A DNA stretch of 39,932 bases from Bacteroidales bacterium (GTDB lineage Bacteria > Bacteroidota > Bacteroidia > Bacteroidales > Bacteroidaceae), in the NCBI GenBank assembly GCA_029227175.1, contig JAQXZK010000143.1, positions 1 through 39,932 of the forward strand, written 5' to 3'. A program made the position numbers and the translations under genes. Below the pieces are notes generated by a model. The model searched no databases. It saw only the letters and a list, made by a program, of their open reading frames with translations, and was not told the origin of the DNA. Position 1 is the first letter of the stretch; each line of letters opens with the position of its first letter. Positions 22,660-31,465 of this stretch are shown here, one piece after another.

Positions 22660-24912
22660 ATGTCACACCTCGCACCACTCATTGCCGACCTTGCCTTGAT
22701 TCTGATTTGTGCCGGCGTCATGACCTTGCTCTTAAAAAAATTGAAACAGCCACTGGTCTTAGGCTATATTGTAGCAGGTTTCTTGGCCAGCCCGCACATG
22801 CCCTACACGCCATCCGTTGTGGACACTGCCAACATACAATTGTGGGCCGACATCGGTGTCATCTTCCTATTATTTGCCTTAGGACTTGAATTCAGTTTCA
22901 AGAAAATCATGAAAGTTGGAGTATCGGCCGTTATCGCTGCCTGTACCATCATCTTCTGCATGACATTTTTAGGTATGATGGTCGGTCTCTCATTCGGTTG
23001 GAAAAGAATGGATTGCATTTTTTTTGGAGGAATGATTGCCATGTCTTCCACTACCATCATATATAAGGCTTTTGAGGATTTAGGTATTCTGAAGAAACAG
23101 TTCGCGAACCTCGTCTTGAGCATCCTAATTCTGGAAGATATTCTTGCCATCCTGCTTATGGTCATGCTCTCTACCATGGCAGTAAAAAATAATTTTGAAG
23201 GGATGGAGATGCTTCAAAGCATTGGAAAGTTAGGATTCTTCCTCGTTCTATGGTTTATTGTCGGACTGTATCTTATTCCTGTCTTTCTCAAAAAATTCAG
23301 GAAACTCATGAGTGATGAAACCATGCTCATCGTCACATTAGGCCTCTGCTTCGGCATGGTTTACATTGCGGCATCCACCGGTTTTTCTGCTGCATTCGGT
23401 GCATTCATCATGGGCTCAATCCTCTCGGAAACCATCGATGCAGAAAGGATAGAACGTCTTGTTAAACCTGCCAAAGACTTGTTTGGAGCCATTTTTTTCG
23501 TCTCGGTAGGCATGATGGTCGACCCTGGCATGATACTGCAGTACATATCTCCGATTATTGTAATCACACTGGCAGTCATCCTCGGTCAGGCCTTATTTGG
23601 TACAACCGGTGTGCTTATCTCTGGCCAACCGCTCAAAACAGCCATACAATGCGGATTCAGCCTGACACAAATTGGTGAATTTGCTTTTATCATTGCCTCA
23701 TTGGGTATCTCGCTTCACGTGACGAGTGATTTTCTCTACCCCATAGTTGTCACAGTGTCGGTCATCACTACCTTCCTCACTCCCTATTTTATCAAGGCCG
23801 CAGAGCCTTTCTCTGATTGGGCAGACCGGAAAATGCCCGATACCTGGAAACTGCTCATTGAGAAATATACCTCCGGCACCCGTGCCGTAAACCACGACAG
23901 CCTATGGAGAAGTCTCATACTCAATCTTCTTCGTATCACCGCTATTTATTCCATTCTCACCATCGCTGTCATTTCCATTTCATTCAGACTTATTACTCCC
24001 CTATGTATGTCATATCTTCCCAAGCCCTGGGGAGCCATCACCGCAGCTGTAATCACACTGATAAGTGCTGCACCCTTCCTCCGCGCCATCATGATTAAGA
24101 AAAACCACTCTAAGGAATTTACGACGCTATGGAATGAAAATCACGCCAACCGATTACCTCTTGTTGCCACCATCGTACTACGGTTCCTGCTGGCTATCGG
24201 AATAATTATGTTTATCATGGCTCACTTATTCAAACTGTCTGTCGGACTTATGCTTGGCCTTGCCATTATCTTTGTTGTGTTCATTGTCTTCTCCCGACAC
24301 ATGAAAAGACAATCCATCCGCATTGAACAGACATTCCTACAAAACCTCCGGTCAAGAGACCAACGCGCCGAATACTTGGGACAAAAGAGCCCTACCTATG
24401 CAGGAAGGCTTCTTTCTAAAGATCTTCACCTTGCCGATTTCGTCATCCCAAGCGAGTCAAACTGGTCTGGGAAGACCCTTCAAGAACTCAACTTCGGAAA
24501 GACCTATGGGATTCACGTAGTCTCTATCCTGCGAGGCAGCCTCCGGATAAATATTCCGGGAGGTTCCAACCGCATCTTTCCAATGGACAAGATACAGGTC
24601 ATAGCCTCTGACGAAGCATTGACCCGCTTTAATCAGGCTCTGAGTACCATGGTGCAGATTCCGGACGCCCAGGCCTACGAGCAAGGCGAGATGAGCCTGA
24701 AACAACTGCTTCTCACCGCCACATCTCATTTCTGCCAGAAAAGCATTAAGGAGTCAAGCATACGTGAACAGTACCGCTGTTTCGTTATCGGTATTGAGCA
24801 CGAAGACCACTCGCTGCGTGCCGCACATCCAAACGACATCCTGCAAGATGGAGATGTTCTCTGGGTTGTCGGCGAGAAAAAAGATGTCCTGCTATTAGCC
24901 GAACAAATGTAA
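22660..24912 (+). CDS. CPA2-family cation:proton antiporter with TrkA-C domains
   Basis: This 750-residue membrane protein is a Kef/CPA2-type monovalent cation/H+ antiporter. The first 390 residues form the exchanger, with LVLGYIVAGFLASP near 32, LFALGLEFSFKK near 72, GGMIAMSSTTIIYKAFEDLG near 122 and AFGAFIMGSILSET near 243. Residues 410-550 add further hydrophobic segments. The cytosolic tail has two RCK_C/TrkA-C-like modules (about 585-665 and 675-750; the second ends DILQDGDVLWVVGEK). I see no Rossmann NAD-binding TrkA-N domain, unlike KefB/KefC, so ligand control may differ. It probably heads a transcript with the HIT gene, 24 nt downstream. Confidence 0.92.
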   Translation: MSHLAPLIADLALILICAGVMTLLLKKLKQPLVLGYIVAGFLASPHMPYTPSVVDTANIQLWADIGVIFLLFALGLEFSFKKIMKVGVSAVIAACTIIFCMTFLGMMVGLSFGWKRMDCIFFGGMIAMSSTTIIYKAFEDLGILKKQFANLVLSILILEDILAILLMVMLSTMAVKNNFEGMEMLQSIGKLGFFLVLWFIVGLYLIPVFLKKFRKLMSDETMLIVTLGLCFGMVYIAASTGFSAAFGAFIMGSILSETIDAERIERLVKPAKDLFGAIFFVSVGMMVDPGMILQYISPIIVITLAVILGQALFGTTGVLISGQPLKTAIQCGFSLTQIGEFAFIIASLGISLHVTSDFLYPIVVTVSVITTFLTPYFIKAAEPFSDWADRKMPDTWKLLIEKYTSGTRAVNHDSLWRSLILNLLRITAIYSILTIAVISISFRLITPLCMSYLPKPWGAITAAVITLISAAPFLRAIMIKKNHSKEFTTLWNENHANRLPLVATIVLRFLLAIGIIMFIMAHLFKLSVGLMLGLAIIFVVFIVFSRHMKRQSIRIEQTFLQNLRSRDQRAEYLGQKSPTYAGRLLSKDLHLADFVIPSESNWSGKTLQELNFGKTYGIHVVSILRGSLRINIPGGSNRIFPMDKIQVIASDEALTRFNQALSTMVQIPDAQAYEQGEMSLKQLLLTATSHFCQKSIKESSIREQYRCFVIGIEHEDHSLRAAHPNDILQDGDVLWVVGEKKDVLLLAEQM

Positions 24913-24936
24913 ACAACAAACTAATTATATATCACC

Positions 24937-25362
24937 ATGAAAAGTAATCCGAAAGATTGTCTCTATTGTCAGAATAACGAGACCTTACACAATTTAATGA
25001 TAGAATTTGCACAACTAAATGTTTCACGGGTATTCCTGTTTAAGGAGCAGACCTACCACGGACGATGCCTTGTTGCGTACAAAGACCATGTCAACGACCT
25101 CAACGAATTGAGTGATGGGGAACGCAACGCGTTCATGGAGGATGTCGTACGTGTTACAAGAGCCATGCAAAAAGCCTTCAATCCTGAAAAGATAAATTAT
25201 GGTGCTTACTCGGACAAGTTGTCTCACCTCCACTTTCATCTCGCGCCCAAATATGTTGACGGACCGGATTACGGTGGTACTTTCCAAATGAATCCGGGGA
25301 AAGTGTACCTGACCGATGAAGAGTATCAGGAACTCATCAACGAGATAAAGAAATACCTATAA
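24937..25362 (+). CDS. HIT-family nucleotide-binding protein
   Basis: This 141-residue protein has the histidine-triad motif HLHFHLAPK near residue 97, in which the middle His is the nucleophile that forms a nucleotidyl intermediate. Such enzymes hydrolyse nucleoside phosphoramidates or dinucleoside polyphosphates. It starts with CLYCQNNE, a Cys pair seen in several HIT subgroups, and has the usual length. It lies 24 nt after the antiporter and 19 nt before the oxidoreductase, in a probable three-gene transcript. The specific substrate is unknown. Confidence 0.93.
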   Translation: MKSNPKDCLYCQNNETLHNLMIEFAQLNVSRVFLFKEQTYHGRCLVAYKDHVNDLNELSDGERNAFMEDVVRVTRAMQKAFNPEKINYGAYSDKLSHLHFHLAPKYVDGPDYGGTFQMNPGKVYLTDEEYQELINEIKKYL

Positions 25363-25381
25363 CCCCTGCCATCTTGAAAAT

Positions 25382-26368
25382 ATGAGTGAGAAAAAAATCA
25401 GATGGGGCTTCATCGGTTGCGGAGAAGTAACCAAATACAAGAGTGGTCCTGCCTTCCAAAAAATCAAACATTCCGAAGTCATTGCTGTCATGAGCCGCGA
25501 CCTGAAAAAAGCCAAGATTTACGCTCAGGAGCACGGAATCAAACGCTGGTATAATGATGCACAGGAGCTGGTTGACGACGAGGATGTCAATGCTATCTAT
25601 ATCGCGACTCCACCGTCTTCACATGCTACCTACGCCATCATGGCCATGAAAGCCGGCAAACCATGCTATATAGAAAAACCGATGGCAGTCACCTACGAAG
25701 AATGTTGCCGCATTAACCGCATATCCAAAGAGACCGGGGTTCCCTGCTTCGTGGCCTATTATCGCCGATACCTGCCATATTTTAACAAAGTCAAGGAATT
25801 AGTCCTGGAAGGAGCCGTCGGGAAAGTCATCAATGTACAGATACGTTTCGCACAACCCCCTCGCAGACTGGACTACAACAAAGAGAACCTTCCCTGGCGG
25901 GTAATACCGGATGTCTCGGGAGGCGGGTATTTTCACGACCTGGCTCCTCACCAGATAGACCTGCTTCAGGATATTTTCGGCTGCATCCTCGAAGCAAGCG
26001 GTTATAAGGCAAATTTAGGCGGGCTTTACAAGGCGGAAGACACCATCAGCGGTTGCTTCCAGTTTGAAAATGGATTAGTAGGCAGTGGCTCCTGGTGCTT
26101 CGTTGCCGACGAGTCTGCCACAGAAGACCGCATCGAAATCATTGGTGACAAAGGCATGATTTGCTTCTCTGTATTTACCTATGAGCCCATCGCGCTCCAC
26201 AATTCCAACGGGCGTACGGAAATCCCCATTGAGAATCCGACCTACGTCCAGCAGCCGCTCATCCAGTCGGTGGTAGACCATCTGTTGGGTGAAGGCACCT
26301 GCAAATGTGATGGCGAATCGGCAACCCTTACCAACTGGGTTATGGACCGCATCCTGGGGAAAATCTGA
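25382..26368 (+). CDS. Gfo/Idh/MocA-family oxidoreductase
   Basis: This 328-residue NAD(P)-dependent oxidoreductase has an N-terminal Rossmann fold (IRWGFIGCGEVTKYKSGPAF), a middle strand ending YIEKPMAVTYEE near 97 (the EKP catalytic Lys), and a C-terminal alpha/beta domain with GGGYFHDLAPHQIDLL near 180 (the conserved D...H pair). Substrates in this family are usually sugars, inositols or related polyols and cannot be predicted here. It lacks a signal peptide, so it is cytosolic. Its partner genes give no metabolic hint. Confidence 0.93.
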   Translation: MSEKKIRWGFIGCGEVTKYKSGPAFQKIKHSEVIAVMSRDLKKAKIYAQEHGIKRWYNDAQELVDDEDVNAIYIATPPSSHATYAIMAMKAGKPCYIEKPMAVTYEECCRINRISKETGVPCFVAYYRRYLPYFNKVKELVLEGAVGKVINVQIRFAQPPRRLDYNKENLPWRVIPDVSGGGYFHDLAPHQIDLLQDIFGCILEASGYKANLGGLYKAEDTISGCFQFENGLVGSGSWCFVADESATEDRIEIIGDKGMICFSVFTYEPIALHNSNGRTEIPIENPTYVQQPLIQSVVDHLLGEGTCKCDGESATLTNWVMDRILGKI

Positions 26369-26482
26369 CAAGCAGCAAAATGCTCTGGCGTGCGACCCCA
26401 ATGACCTTTTATGACCGATTTGGCTTTAGCGACTTTAGATTCGTCAGCCGGACAGCAGAATTATACAGATTCCACTGTGCCG

Positions 26483-26914
26483 TCAATCCTCATCTTCGCT
26501 GTCAAAATCAAAGTAAAAATCAAAATCGTCCATATACTCCGGGGTAGCAGCTACAAACTCATCCAGACTCCGTCGGTCTTTCTTGGTCGGTCGTCCCAAT
26601 CCCTTGGCTCTGTTGACAAACCCGCTGATTTTACTCATCTCCAGCATCTCGTATTGTTCTGGTGGGGTGACATTCTCCATCATCTCACTGACGAGCTTTG
26701 CTCCAACCCGTTTCTCTATCAGCTGAAGTACCTTGAAAGAATAGGTAATGGGTGGCTTCTTGACCGACACGACATCACCCACCTTCACTGTGCGTGAAGC
26801 CTTTGCCTGTGCGCCATTGATACATACACGTCCCATTTTACATGCCTCTGCCGCAACTGTTCGGGTCTTAAAGATGCGTACAGCCCACATCCAGCGGTCA
26901 ACTCTTGCCTCCAT
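26483..26914 (-). CDS. hslR: S4-domain RNA-binding protein, Hsp15/HslR-like
   Basis: This 143-residue protein begins with an S4 RNA-binding domain (about 3-50: RVDRWMWAVRIFKTRTVAAEACKMGRVCINGA), as in Hsp15, which binds free 50S subunits carrying a stalled peptidyl-tRNA. The tail is highly acidic and aromatic (FDFYFDFDSEDED). Its start codon overlaps the pth stop by one base (TAATG), so the two are translationally coupled. That context, a ribosome-rescue factor beside peptidyl-tRNA hydrolase, supports the call. Confidence 0.9.
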   Translation of the reverse strand: MEARVDRWMWAVRIFKTRTVAAEACKMGRVCINGAQAKASRTVKVGDVVSVKKPPITYSFKVLQLIEKRVGAKLVSEMMENVTPPEQYEMLEMSKISGFVNRAKGLGRPTKKDRRSLDEFVAATPEYMDDFDFYFDFDSEDED

Positions 26915-27480
26915 TATTTCTTATTATATTGGTTCATGGTTATTTCAAGTCCGGCCAGACAGTAGCTCTTTACCATGTCTCCTGCCGTCTTTAATCGTTC
27001 AGGCATTGCCTTCATATCCTCCGCCTCAAAATGGCCAAGCACATAATCAACCTGCCCTCCACGAGGGAATTCGTTTCCAATGCCAAAACGTAAACGCGCA
27101 TAAGCCTGCGTTCCCAGAATCTCTGCGATATGCTTCAAGCCATTGTGTCCGGCATCACTGCCCTTTCCTTTCAGTCTAAGTTGCCCAAATGGTAAGGCGA
27201 GGTCATCTACCACAACCAACAAGTTCTTCAGGTCTATGTTCTCCTTCTGCATCCAATAACGCACAGCGTTGCCACTTAAATTCATATATGTGGAAGGTTT
27301 TAACAAAATGAGTTGGCGTCCCTTCACTGTAAACGACGTAGTGAAACCATAACGCCCGTCTTTAAACGTGCTTCCCTGCTCCTTTGCCAGCGCGTCAACC
27401 ACCATGAAACCTATATTATGACGTGTTTCATGATATTCCGGTCCGATATTACCCAATCCCACAATAAGATATTTATTCAT
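26914..27480 (-). CDS. pth: peptidyl-tRNA hydrolase
   Basis: Pth frees tRNA from prematurely released peptidyl-tRNA. I set the start at the ATG at 27480, giving 188 residues and the standard opening [25 protein letters not shown], with the catalytic His in RHNIGF. Further motifs are [15 protein letters not shown] near 71, [16 protein letters not shown] near 93 and [12 protein letters not shown] near 112. A longer frame reaches 27570, but the extra residues are read through a strong hairpin (27508-27540), so they are not coding. The C-terminus overlaps the S4-domain gene. Confidence 0.95.
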   Translation of the reverse strand: MNKYLIVGLGNIGPEYHETRHNIGFMVVDALAKEQGSTFKDGRYGFTTSFTVKGRQLILLKPSTYMNLSGNAVRYWMQKENIDLKNLLVVVDDLALPFGQLRLKGKGSDAGHNGLKHIAEILGTQAYARLRFGIGNEFPRGGQVDYVLGHFEAEDMKAMPERLKTAGDMVKSYCLAGLEITMNQYNKK

Positions 27481-27500
27481 ATCGATTTCTGGTTTACTTA

Positions 27501-27540
27501 AAAAGAAGAAACGCGAAATTATCTTCATAATTCGCGTTTC
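27501..27540 (-). terminator. hairpin between rplY and pth, terminator-like
   Basis: GAAACGCGAA (27508-27517) and TTCGCGTTTC (27531-27540) are perfect complements, and the inner bases ATTAT/ATAAT extend the stem with a single bulge. On the minus strand it is followed by TTCTTTTTAAG, so it may end or attenuate the rplY transcript before pth. Confidence 0.65.
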
Positions 27541-27609
27541 CTGTAGGTTTATTAAGTGATTCGCTATCATGAATATGCAAATCTCTTAACTCTTGTCTGA
27601 GATTAACGA

Positions 27610-28197
27610 TTATCCGTTGTTGGCCTGTGCACCACGAGCAGCACGAGTCAGCTTAACAGCGCATACAACAGCATCCTTAGCGTTCAGCAGTTCAAGACCC
27701 TCGAAACTCAATTCGCCAACCTTGATTGTCTTACCAAGCTGCAATGCAGATACGTTAATAACCAGCTGTTCCGGAATGCTTGTGTAAGGAGCTTTAACCT
27801 TGAGTTTGCGGAGTTGGAGAGCCAACTTACCACCGGCCTTAACACCTTCTGCGAGACCTTCAAGCTTAACAGGTACTTCCATTACGATTGGCTTCTCTTC
27901 TGAAATCTGGTAGAAATCTACATGGAGAATCGTATCCTTTACCGGGTGGAACTGGATATCCTTCATGATAGCCTTAACCTGCTTGCCGTCAACGTCAAGG
28001 TTTACAACATAGATGTGTGGTGTGTACACCAAGTTACGAAGTGCATCGGTAGTTACAGTAAAGTGTACGTTTTCACCTGCGCCATAAAGTTCGCATGGTA
28101 CACCGTTGTTCTTACGAAGAGCCTTCAAAGCACGTGCCTGCTCAGAAGAACGTTCTGCAATTGTTCTTGCAGTTCCTTTTAAGTCAATTGATTTCAT
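27610..28197 (-). CDS. rplY: 50S ribosomal protein L25/general stress protein Ctc
   Basis: L25 binds 5S rRNA in the large subunit. The 195-residue protein is the long TL5/CTC form: an N-terminal L25 domain (about 1-92, with ARALKALRKNNGVPCELYG and FHPVKDTILHVDFYQIS) followed by the C-terminal beta-rich TL5 domain (about 95-185, with VPVKLEGLAEGVKAGGKL). It ends with an Ala/Arg-rich tail. The promoter at 28307 gives a leader of about 100 nt with two perfect stems (28227-28248, 28261-28287). Downstream are the hairpin at 27508 and pth. Confidence 0.95.
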   Translation of the reverse strand: MKSIDLKGTARTIAERSSEQARALKALRKNNGVPCELYGAGENVHFTVTTDALRNLVYTPHIYVVNLDVDGKQVKAIMKDIQFHPVKDTILHVDFYQISEEKPIVMEVPVKLEGLAEGVKAGGKLALQLRKLKVKAPYTSIPEQLVINVSALQLGKTIKVGELSFEGLELLNAKDAVVCAVKLTRAARGAQANNG

Positions 28198-28226
28198 GTT
28201 TTTTTAAAAAAATTAGTGTTACTCTA

Positions 28227-28287
28227 AATTAAGTTTCTTTGCTTAATTCGCCATCACACACTATGAGAAACACCGCGGTACTCATAG
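28227..28287 (-). ncRNA. structured 5' leader of rplY (candidate)
   Basis: Two perfect stems lie between the promoter and the rplY ATG on the minus strand. CTATGAG (28261-28267) pairs with CTCATAG (28281-28287), and its loop holds the self-complementary ACCGCGGT. AATTAAG (28227-28233) pairs with CTTAATT (28242-28248). Such leaders often mediate autoregulation of ribosomal proteins; here that is inference. Confidence 0.5.
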
Positions 28288-28306
28288 GTCTATTGCAAAA
28301 AGCGCC

Positions 28307-28338
28307 GCAAAAGTAGTAATTTATTTCTGCATAAACAA
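28307..28338 (-). promoter_or_regulatory. promoter of rplY
   Basis: Minus-strand TACTTTTGC (28307-28315) is an exact -7 match; a TTGT about 19 nt upstream serves as the -33 region. Confidence 0.65.
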
Positions 28339-28408
28339 CTGTTTGGAAATATTTTACCTTACAACTTTTTTTTAAAACATTCATGGGCCGAATAAAGAAG
28401 AAATTACC

Positions 28409-28417
28409 TACTTTTGC
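28409..28417 (+). promoter_or_regulatory. -7 element for nusB
   Basis: TACTTTTGC is an exact TAnnTTTGC match 34 nt upstream of the ATG at 28452. The -33 region is not evident. It is divergent from the rplY promoter, about 95 bp away. Confidence 0.55.
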
Positions 28418-28451
28418 ACCTTGATTTGTAAACTATAATAATAAACACAAA

Positions 28452-29399
28452 ATGATTAACAGAATTTTAATTCGCCTGAAGATCATTCAAATCGTTTACG
28501 CGTTCTATGTTAATGGTAGCGAAAGACTGGAATCAGCAGAGAAGGAGTTATTTTTCAGTCTATCTAAGGCGTACGATCTTTATCAGTACTTTTTATTGCT
28601 AATCGTAGCAGTTACAAACTATGCGCAGAGGCGCATCGAAGCAGGTTTAGAGAAAAATTTCCCCACCGAAGAGGAACGGAATCCCAACAAGAAGTTCATC
28701 AACAACCGCCTGGCAAACCAGATGAGAGAAAACGCCCAACTTTCCGAGTTTGCAGGCAAACTGAAAAAAACCTGGGAAGATGAAGACAAGCTCATCCGCG
28801 GACTGTATGAGGCTATCATAGAGTCGGACACCTATAAGAAATATATGGCAAGCGAAGAGAACTCCTACGAAGAAGACCGGGAACTCTGGCGTAAGCTATA
28901 CAAGGATTTTGTAACCAAAAACGATTCATTCGACTCATTCATCGAAGAAGGCAGCCTTTACTGGAACGATGACAAGGACCTGATTGACACATTCGTGCTC
29001 AAGACCATCAAGATGTTCAAGGAAGAAAACGGAGCCGATCAGCCCCTGCTTCCCGAATACCATGATGAAGAAGACCGCGTCTTCGCAAGCCGCCTCTTTG
29101 TAAAGGCTATCACCAACGAGGACTATTATCGCCACCTCATCAGCGAGACGGCACGCCGCAATTGGGAATTTGACCGTATTGCCTTCATGGATATCGTCAT
29201 CATGCAATGTGCCTTGGCCGAGATGCTTTCTTTCCCGAATATCCCAATTTCAGTGACTCTCAACGAATACATTGAGCTGGCCAAATGTTATAGCACAAAC
29301 CAAAGCGCAGGCTTCATCAACGGAACACTTGACGCCATCGCACACCGACTCGTCAAAGAGGGTAAACTCAACAAGAAAGATCTCAAGAACACGAAATAA
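28452..29399 (+). CDS. nusB: transcription antitermination protein NusB, long form
   Basis: NusB works with NusE in rRNA antitermination. The recognisable NusB domain is C-terminal (about 205-305: FVKAITNEDYYRHLISETARRNWEFDRIAFMDIVIMQCALAEML...SVTLNEYIELAKCYSTNQSAGFINGTLDAI). At 315 residues it is more than twice the usual bacterial length, because of a roughly 190-residue helical N-terminal region, a known Bacteroidota feature. The neighbours downstream (yajC, ybbR-like, coaE, DUF5606) are closely spaced and on the same strand. Confidence 0.94.
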   Translation: MINRILIRLKIIQIVYAFYVNGSERLESAEKELFFSLSKAYDLYQYFLLLIVAVTNYAQRRIEAGLEKNFPTEEERNPNKKFINNRLANQMRENAQLSEFAGKLKKTWEDEDKLIRGLYEAIIESDTYKKYMASEENSYEEDRELWRKLYKDFVTKNDSFDSFIEEGSLYWNDDKDLIDTFVLKTIKMFKEENGADQPLLPEYHDEEDRVFASRLFVKAITNEDYYRHLISETARRNWEFDRIAFMDIVIMQCALAEMLSFPNIPISVTLNEYIELAKCYSTNQSAGFINGTLDAIAHRLVKEGKLNKKDLKNTK

Positions 29400-29426
29400 A
29401 CTTAAAAAACAACCGAAAAAACAATT

Positions 29427-29753
29427 ATGACAACTACATTTCTACAAGCAGTTCCTCCTACATACGGAGACGGCGGTGTCATGATGTGGGGTATGCTCAT
29501 CGCCATGTTTGCCATCATGTATTTCTTCATGATTCGTCCGCAAAACAAGAAGCGGAAAGCCATTGAGAACTTCCGCAAGACACTTCAGGTAAACCAAAAG
29601 GTCGTAACCGCCGGCGGAATTTACGGACATCTGAAAGAAGTTTCCGACAGCTACGTCATGCTTGAGATAGCAAAGGGCGTGCAGATTCGCGTAGACAAGA
29701 ACTCCATCTACGAGGACATAGCTGATGCAAACCAGCAACAGGCGGCCAAGTAA
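29427..29753 (+). CDS. yajC: preprotein translocase subunit YajC
   Basis: YajC is a small inner-membrane partner of SecDF. The 108-residue protein has one N-terminal transmembrane helix (GMLIAMFAIMYFFMIRPQNKKRK, about 24-46) and the conserved block KVVTAGGIYGHLKEVSDSYVMLEIAKGVQIRVDKNSI. It follows nusB by 27 nt and precedes the YbbR-like gene by 39 nt. SecD and SecF are not nearby. Confidence 0.95.
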   Translation: MTTTFLQAVPPTYGDGGVMMWGMLIAMFAIMYFFMIRPQNKKRKAIENFRKTLQVNQKVVTAGGIYGHLKEVSDSYVMLEIAKGVQIRVDKNSIYEDIADANQQQAAK

Positions 29754-29792
29754 TTTCCCAACCCTGACATATCTACACGCAAGAGGCACGAT

Positions 29793-30794
29793 ATGAAAGC
29801 CGAGCCTTTCAATTTCAAGAGATTTCTCGGCAACATGTCCGAGAAGATGAAAGCCTTTCTACTGAGTAAATCCAGTAGGGAGTTTTTCATCTTCTCCTTT
29901 TTCTTCTGTATCGCCGGCATATATTGGCTGCTGCAAACCCTGAACAACGATTACGAGGCCGAGTTCTCCATCCCTGTACAGTTGCAGGACATCCCCACCA
30001 ATGCCGTCATCACTACCGACATACAACCATCCATCAAGGTACGTGTACACGACAAGGGAACAGCCCTCACCCGCTACAAACTCTCTCAGGGCAACCAGAC
30101 ACTGCGACTCAGTTTTGCCGACTATGCCACCTCACACCGCAGCCATGTACGGATTCCCTTCAAAGACTACTCGGACGCCCTACTCTCCCTTTTCAGCAAT
30201 TCAGCACGCATCGTCAGCACGCAACCGGACACCTTAGAGTATTACTACACCATCAGCCGGTCTGTCAAACTGCCGGTACGCCTCTCCGGACAAGTACGTG
30301 CCGCCCGTCACTGTTACATCGCCGACACACTGTTCACTCCCGACTCCGTTGAGGTGTATGCCACCCGAGAGGTGCTCGACACACTTTCTGCCGCACCGAC
30401 GGAATATCTCCACCTCACCGACATTTCCGACACACTGACCACCCGGGTACAGCTGGCCTCCATCAAAGGCATCAAATTCATTCCCTCCTCAACAACGCTG
30501 AAACTGCCGACCGACATCTACACCGAGAAGACCGTCGAGGTACCCATTCAGAGCATCTACTTCCCCGCCGGGAAAACATTCCGTGCCTTCCCCTCCAAGG
30601 TACAGGTCACCTTCCAGATAGGACTTAGCCGTTTCAAGCAAGTCACGGAAGAAGACTTCCTCATCACCGTCACCTATAACGAGATTGTCAACTTAGGAGA
30701 AGCCAAATATCAGGTCAAACTCGCCAAGATACCCGACGACATCAGCCACATACGCATCAACCCGTCAGAGGTTGACTTCCTCATCGAGCAATAA
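29793..30794 (+). CDS. YbbR-like domain protein
   Basis: This 333-residue protein has one N-terminal membrane helix (FFIFSFFFCIAGIYWLLQTL, about 31-50) and a beta-rich region outside the membrane that resembles YbbR repeats, with stretches such as FSIPVQLQDIPTNAVITT near 58 and SVKLPVRLSGQVR near 155. It is probably tethered in the inner membrane facing the periplasm. In other bacteria YbbR (CdaR) regulates a di-AMP cyclase, but no such gene is here, so its function in this group is unknown. The spacing supports co-transcription with yajC and coaE. Confidence 0.82.
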   Translation: MKAEPFNFKRFLGNMSEKMKAFLLSKSSREFFIFSFFFCIAGIYWLLQTLNNDYEAEFSIPVQLQDIPTNAVITTDIQPSIKVRVHDKGTALTRYKLSQGNQTLRLSFADYATSHRSHVRIPFKDYSDALLSLFSNSARIVSTQPDTLEYYYTISRSVKLPVRLSGQVRAARHCYIADTLFTPDSVEVYATREVLDTLSAAPTEYLHLTDISDTLTTRVQLASIKGIKFIPSSTTLKLPTDIYTEKTVEVPIQSIYFPAGKTFRAFPSKVQVTFQIGLSRFKQVTEEDFLITVTYNEIVNLGEAKYQVKLAKIPDDISHIRINPSEVDFLIEQ

Positions 30795-30830
30795 CCATCC
30801 TCACTTTTTTTTATCTCACCTGTCTCTCTT

Positions 30831-31451
30831 ATGTCGATTAGCCTTGGAATCACCGGCGGAATTGGTAGCGGCAAGAGTCTCGTTGCCCGACTGCTCGAAA
30901 ACATCTTTTCCATACCTATTTATATAGCCGACGACCGGAGCAAGCAACTGACGGCCGAAAGTCCTGCCATCCGTCAAGCCCTGACCGCTCTTCTCGGACA
31001 AGAGGTCTACACGCCCGACGGGTTGCTCAACAAGCCGTTTCTGGCGGCCTATCTCTTCTCTTCGACCGAGCATACCCGCCAAATCAACGACATCATCCAC
31101 CCGCAAGTGCACACTGACTTCCTCAGGTGGATGCAACAACAGCAGTCCCACCCCATCGTCGGCATAGAATCGGCCATACTCTTCGAAGCGGGTTTTGACA
31201 ACGTGACTGACTACTCCGTCATGGTCTACGCGCCGCTTGAAGTGCGCATACAACGTGCCATGCAACGCGACTACTCCTCCCGCGCACAAGTGCTCGAACG
31301 TGTTCACCGACAGCTCGACGACGAAGTCAAGAAGCGCAAAAGCCATTATATAATCGTAAACGACGGTAAAACTCCGTTAATTCCCCAGCTTTTATCCCTC
31401 ATTTATTCGGTTCAGAACAGAGAAAATACTATCTTTGAAACGTCTAAATAA
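30831..31451 (+). CDS. coaE: dephospho-CoA kinase
   Basis: CoaE phosphorylates dephospho-CoA, the last step of CoA synthesis. The 206-residue protein begins with the P-loop LGITGGIGSGKSLVARLLE. Further family marks are YIADDRSKQLT near 32 (catalytic Asp pair region), INDIIHPQVH near 83, VGIESAILFEAGFDN near 105 and the lid Arg-rich segment RIQRAMQRDYSSRAQVLERV. The length is standard. It lies 36 nt after the YbbR-like gene. CoA demand links only loosely to the propionate pathway. Confidence 0.96.
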   Translation: MSISLGITGGIGSGKSLVARLLENIFSIPIYIADDRSKQLTAESPAIRQALTALLGQEVYTPDGLLNKPFLAAYLFSSTEHTRQINDIIHPQVHTDFLRWMQQQQSHPIVGIESAILFEAGFDNVTDYSVMVYAPLEVRIQRAMQRDYSSRAQVLERVHRQLDDEVKKRKSHYIIVNDGKTPLIPQLLSLIYSVQNRENTIFETSK

Positions 31452-31465
31452 AACAAAACACAATT

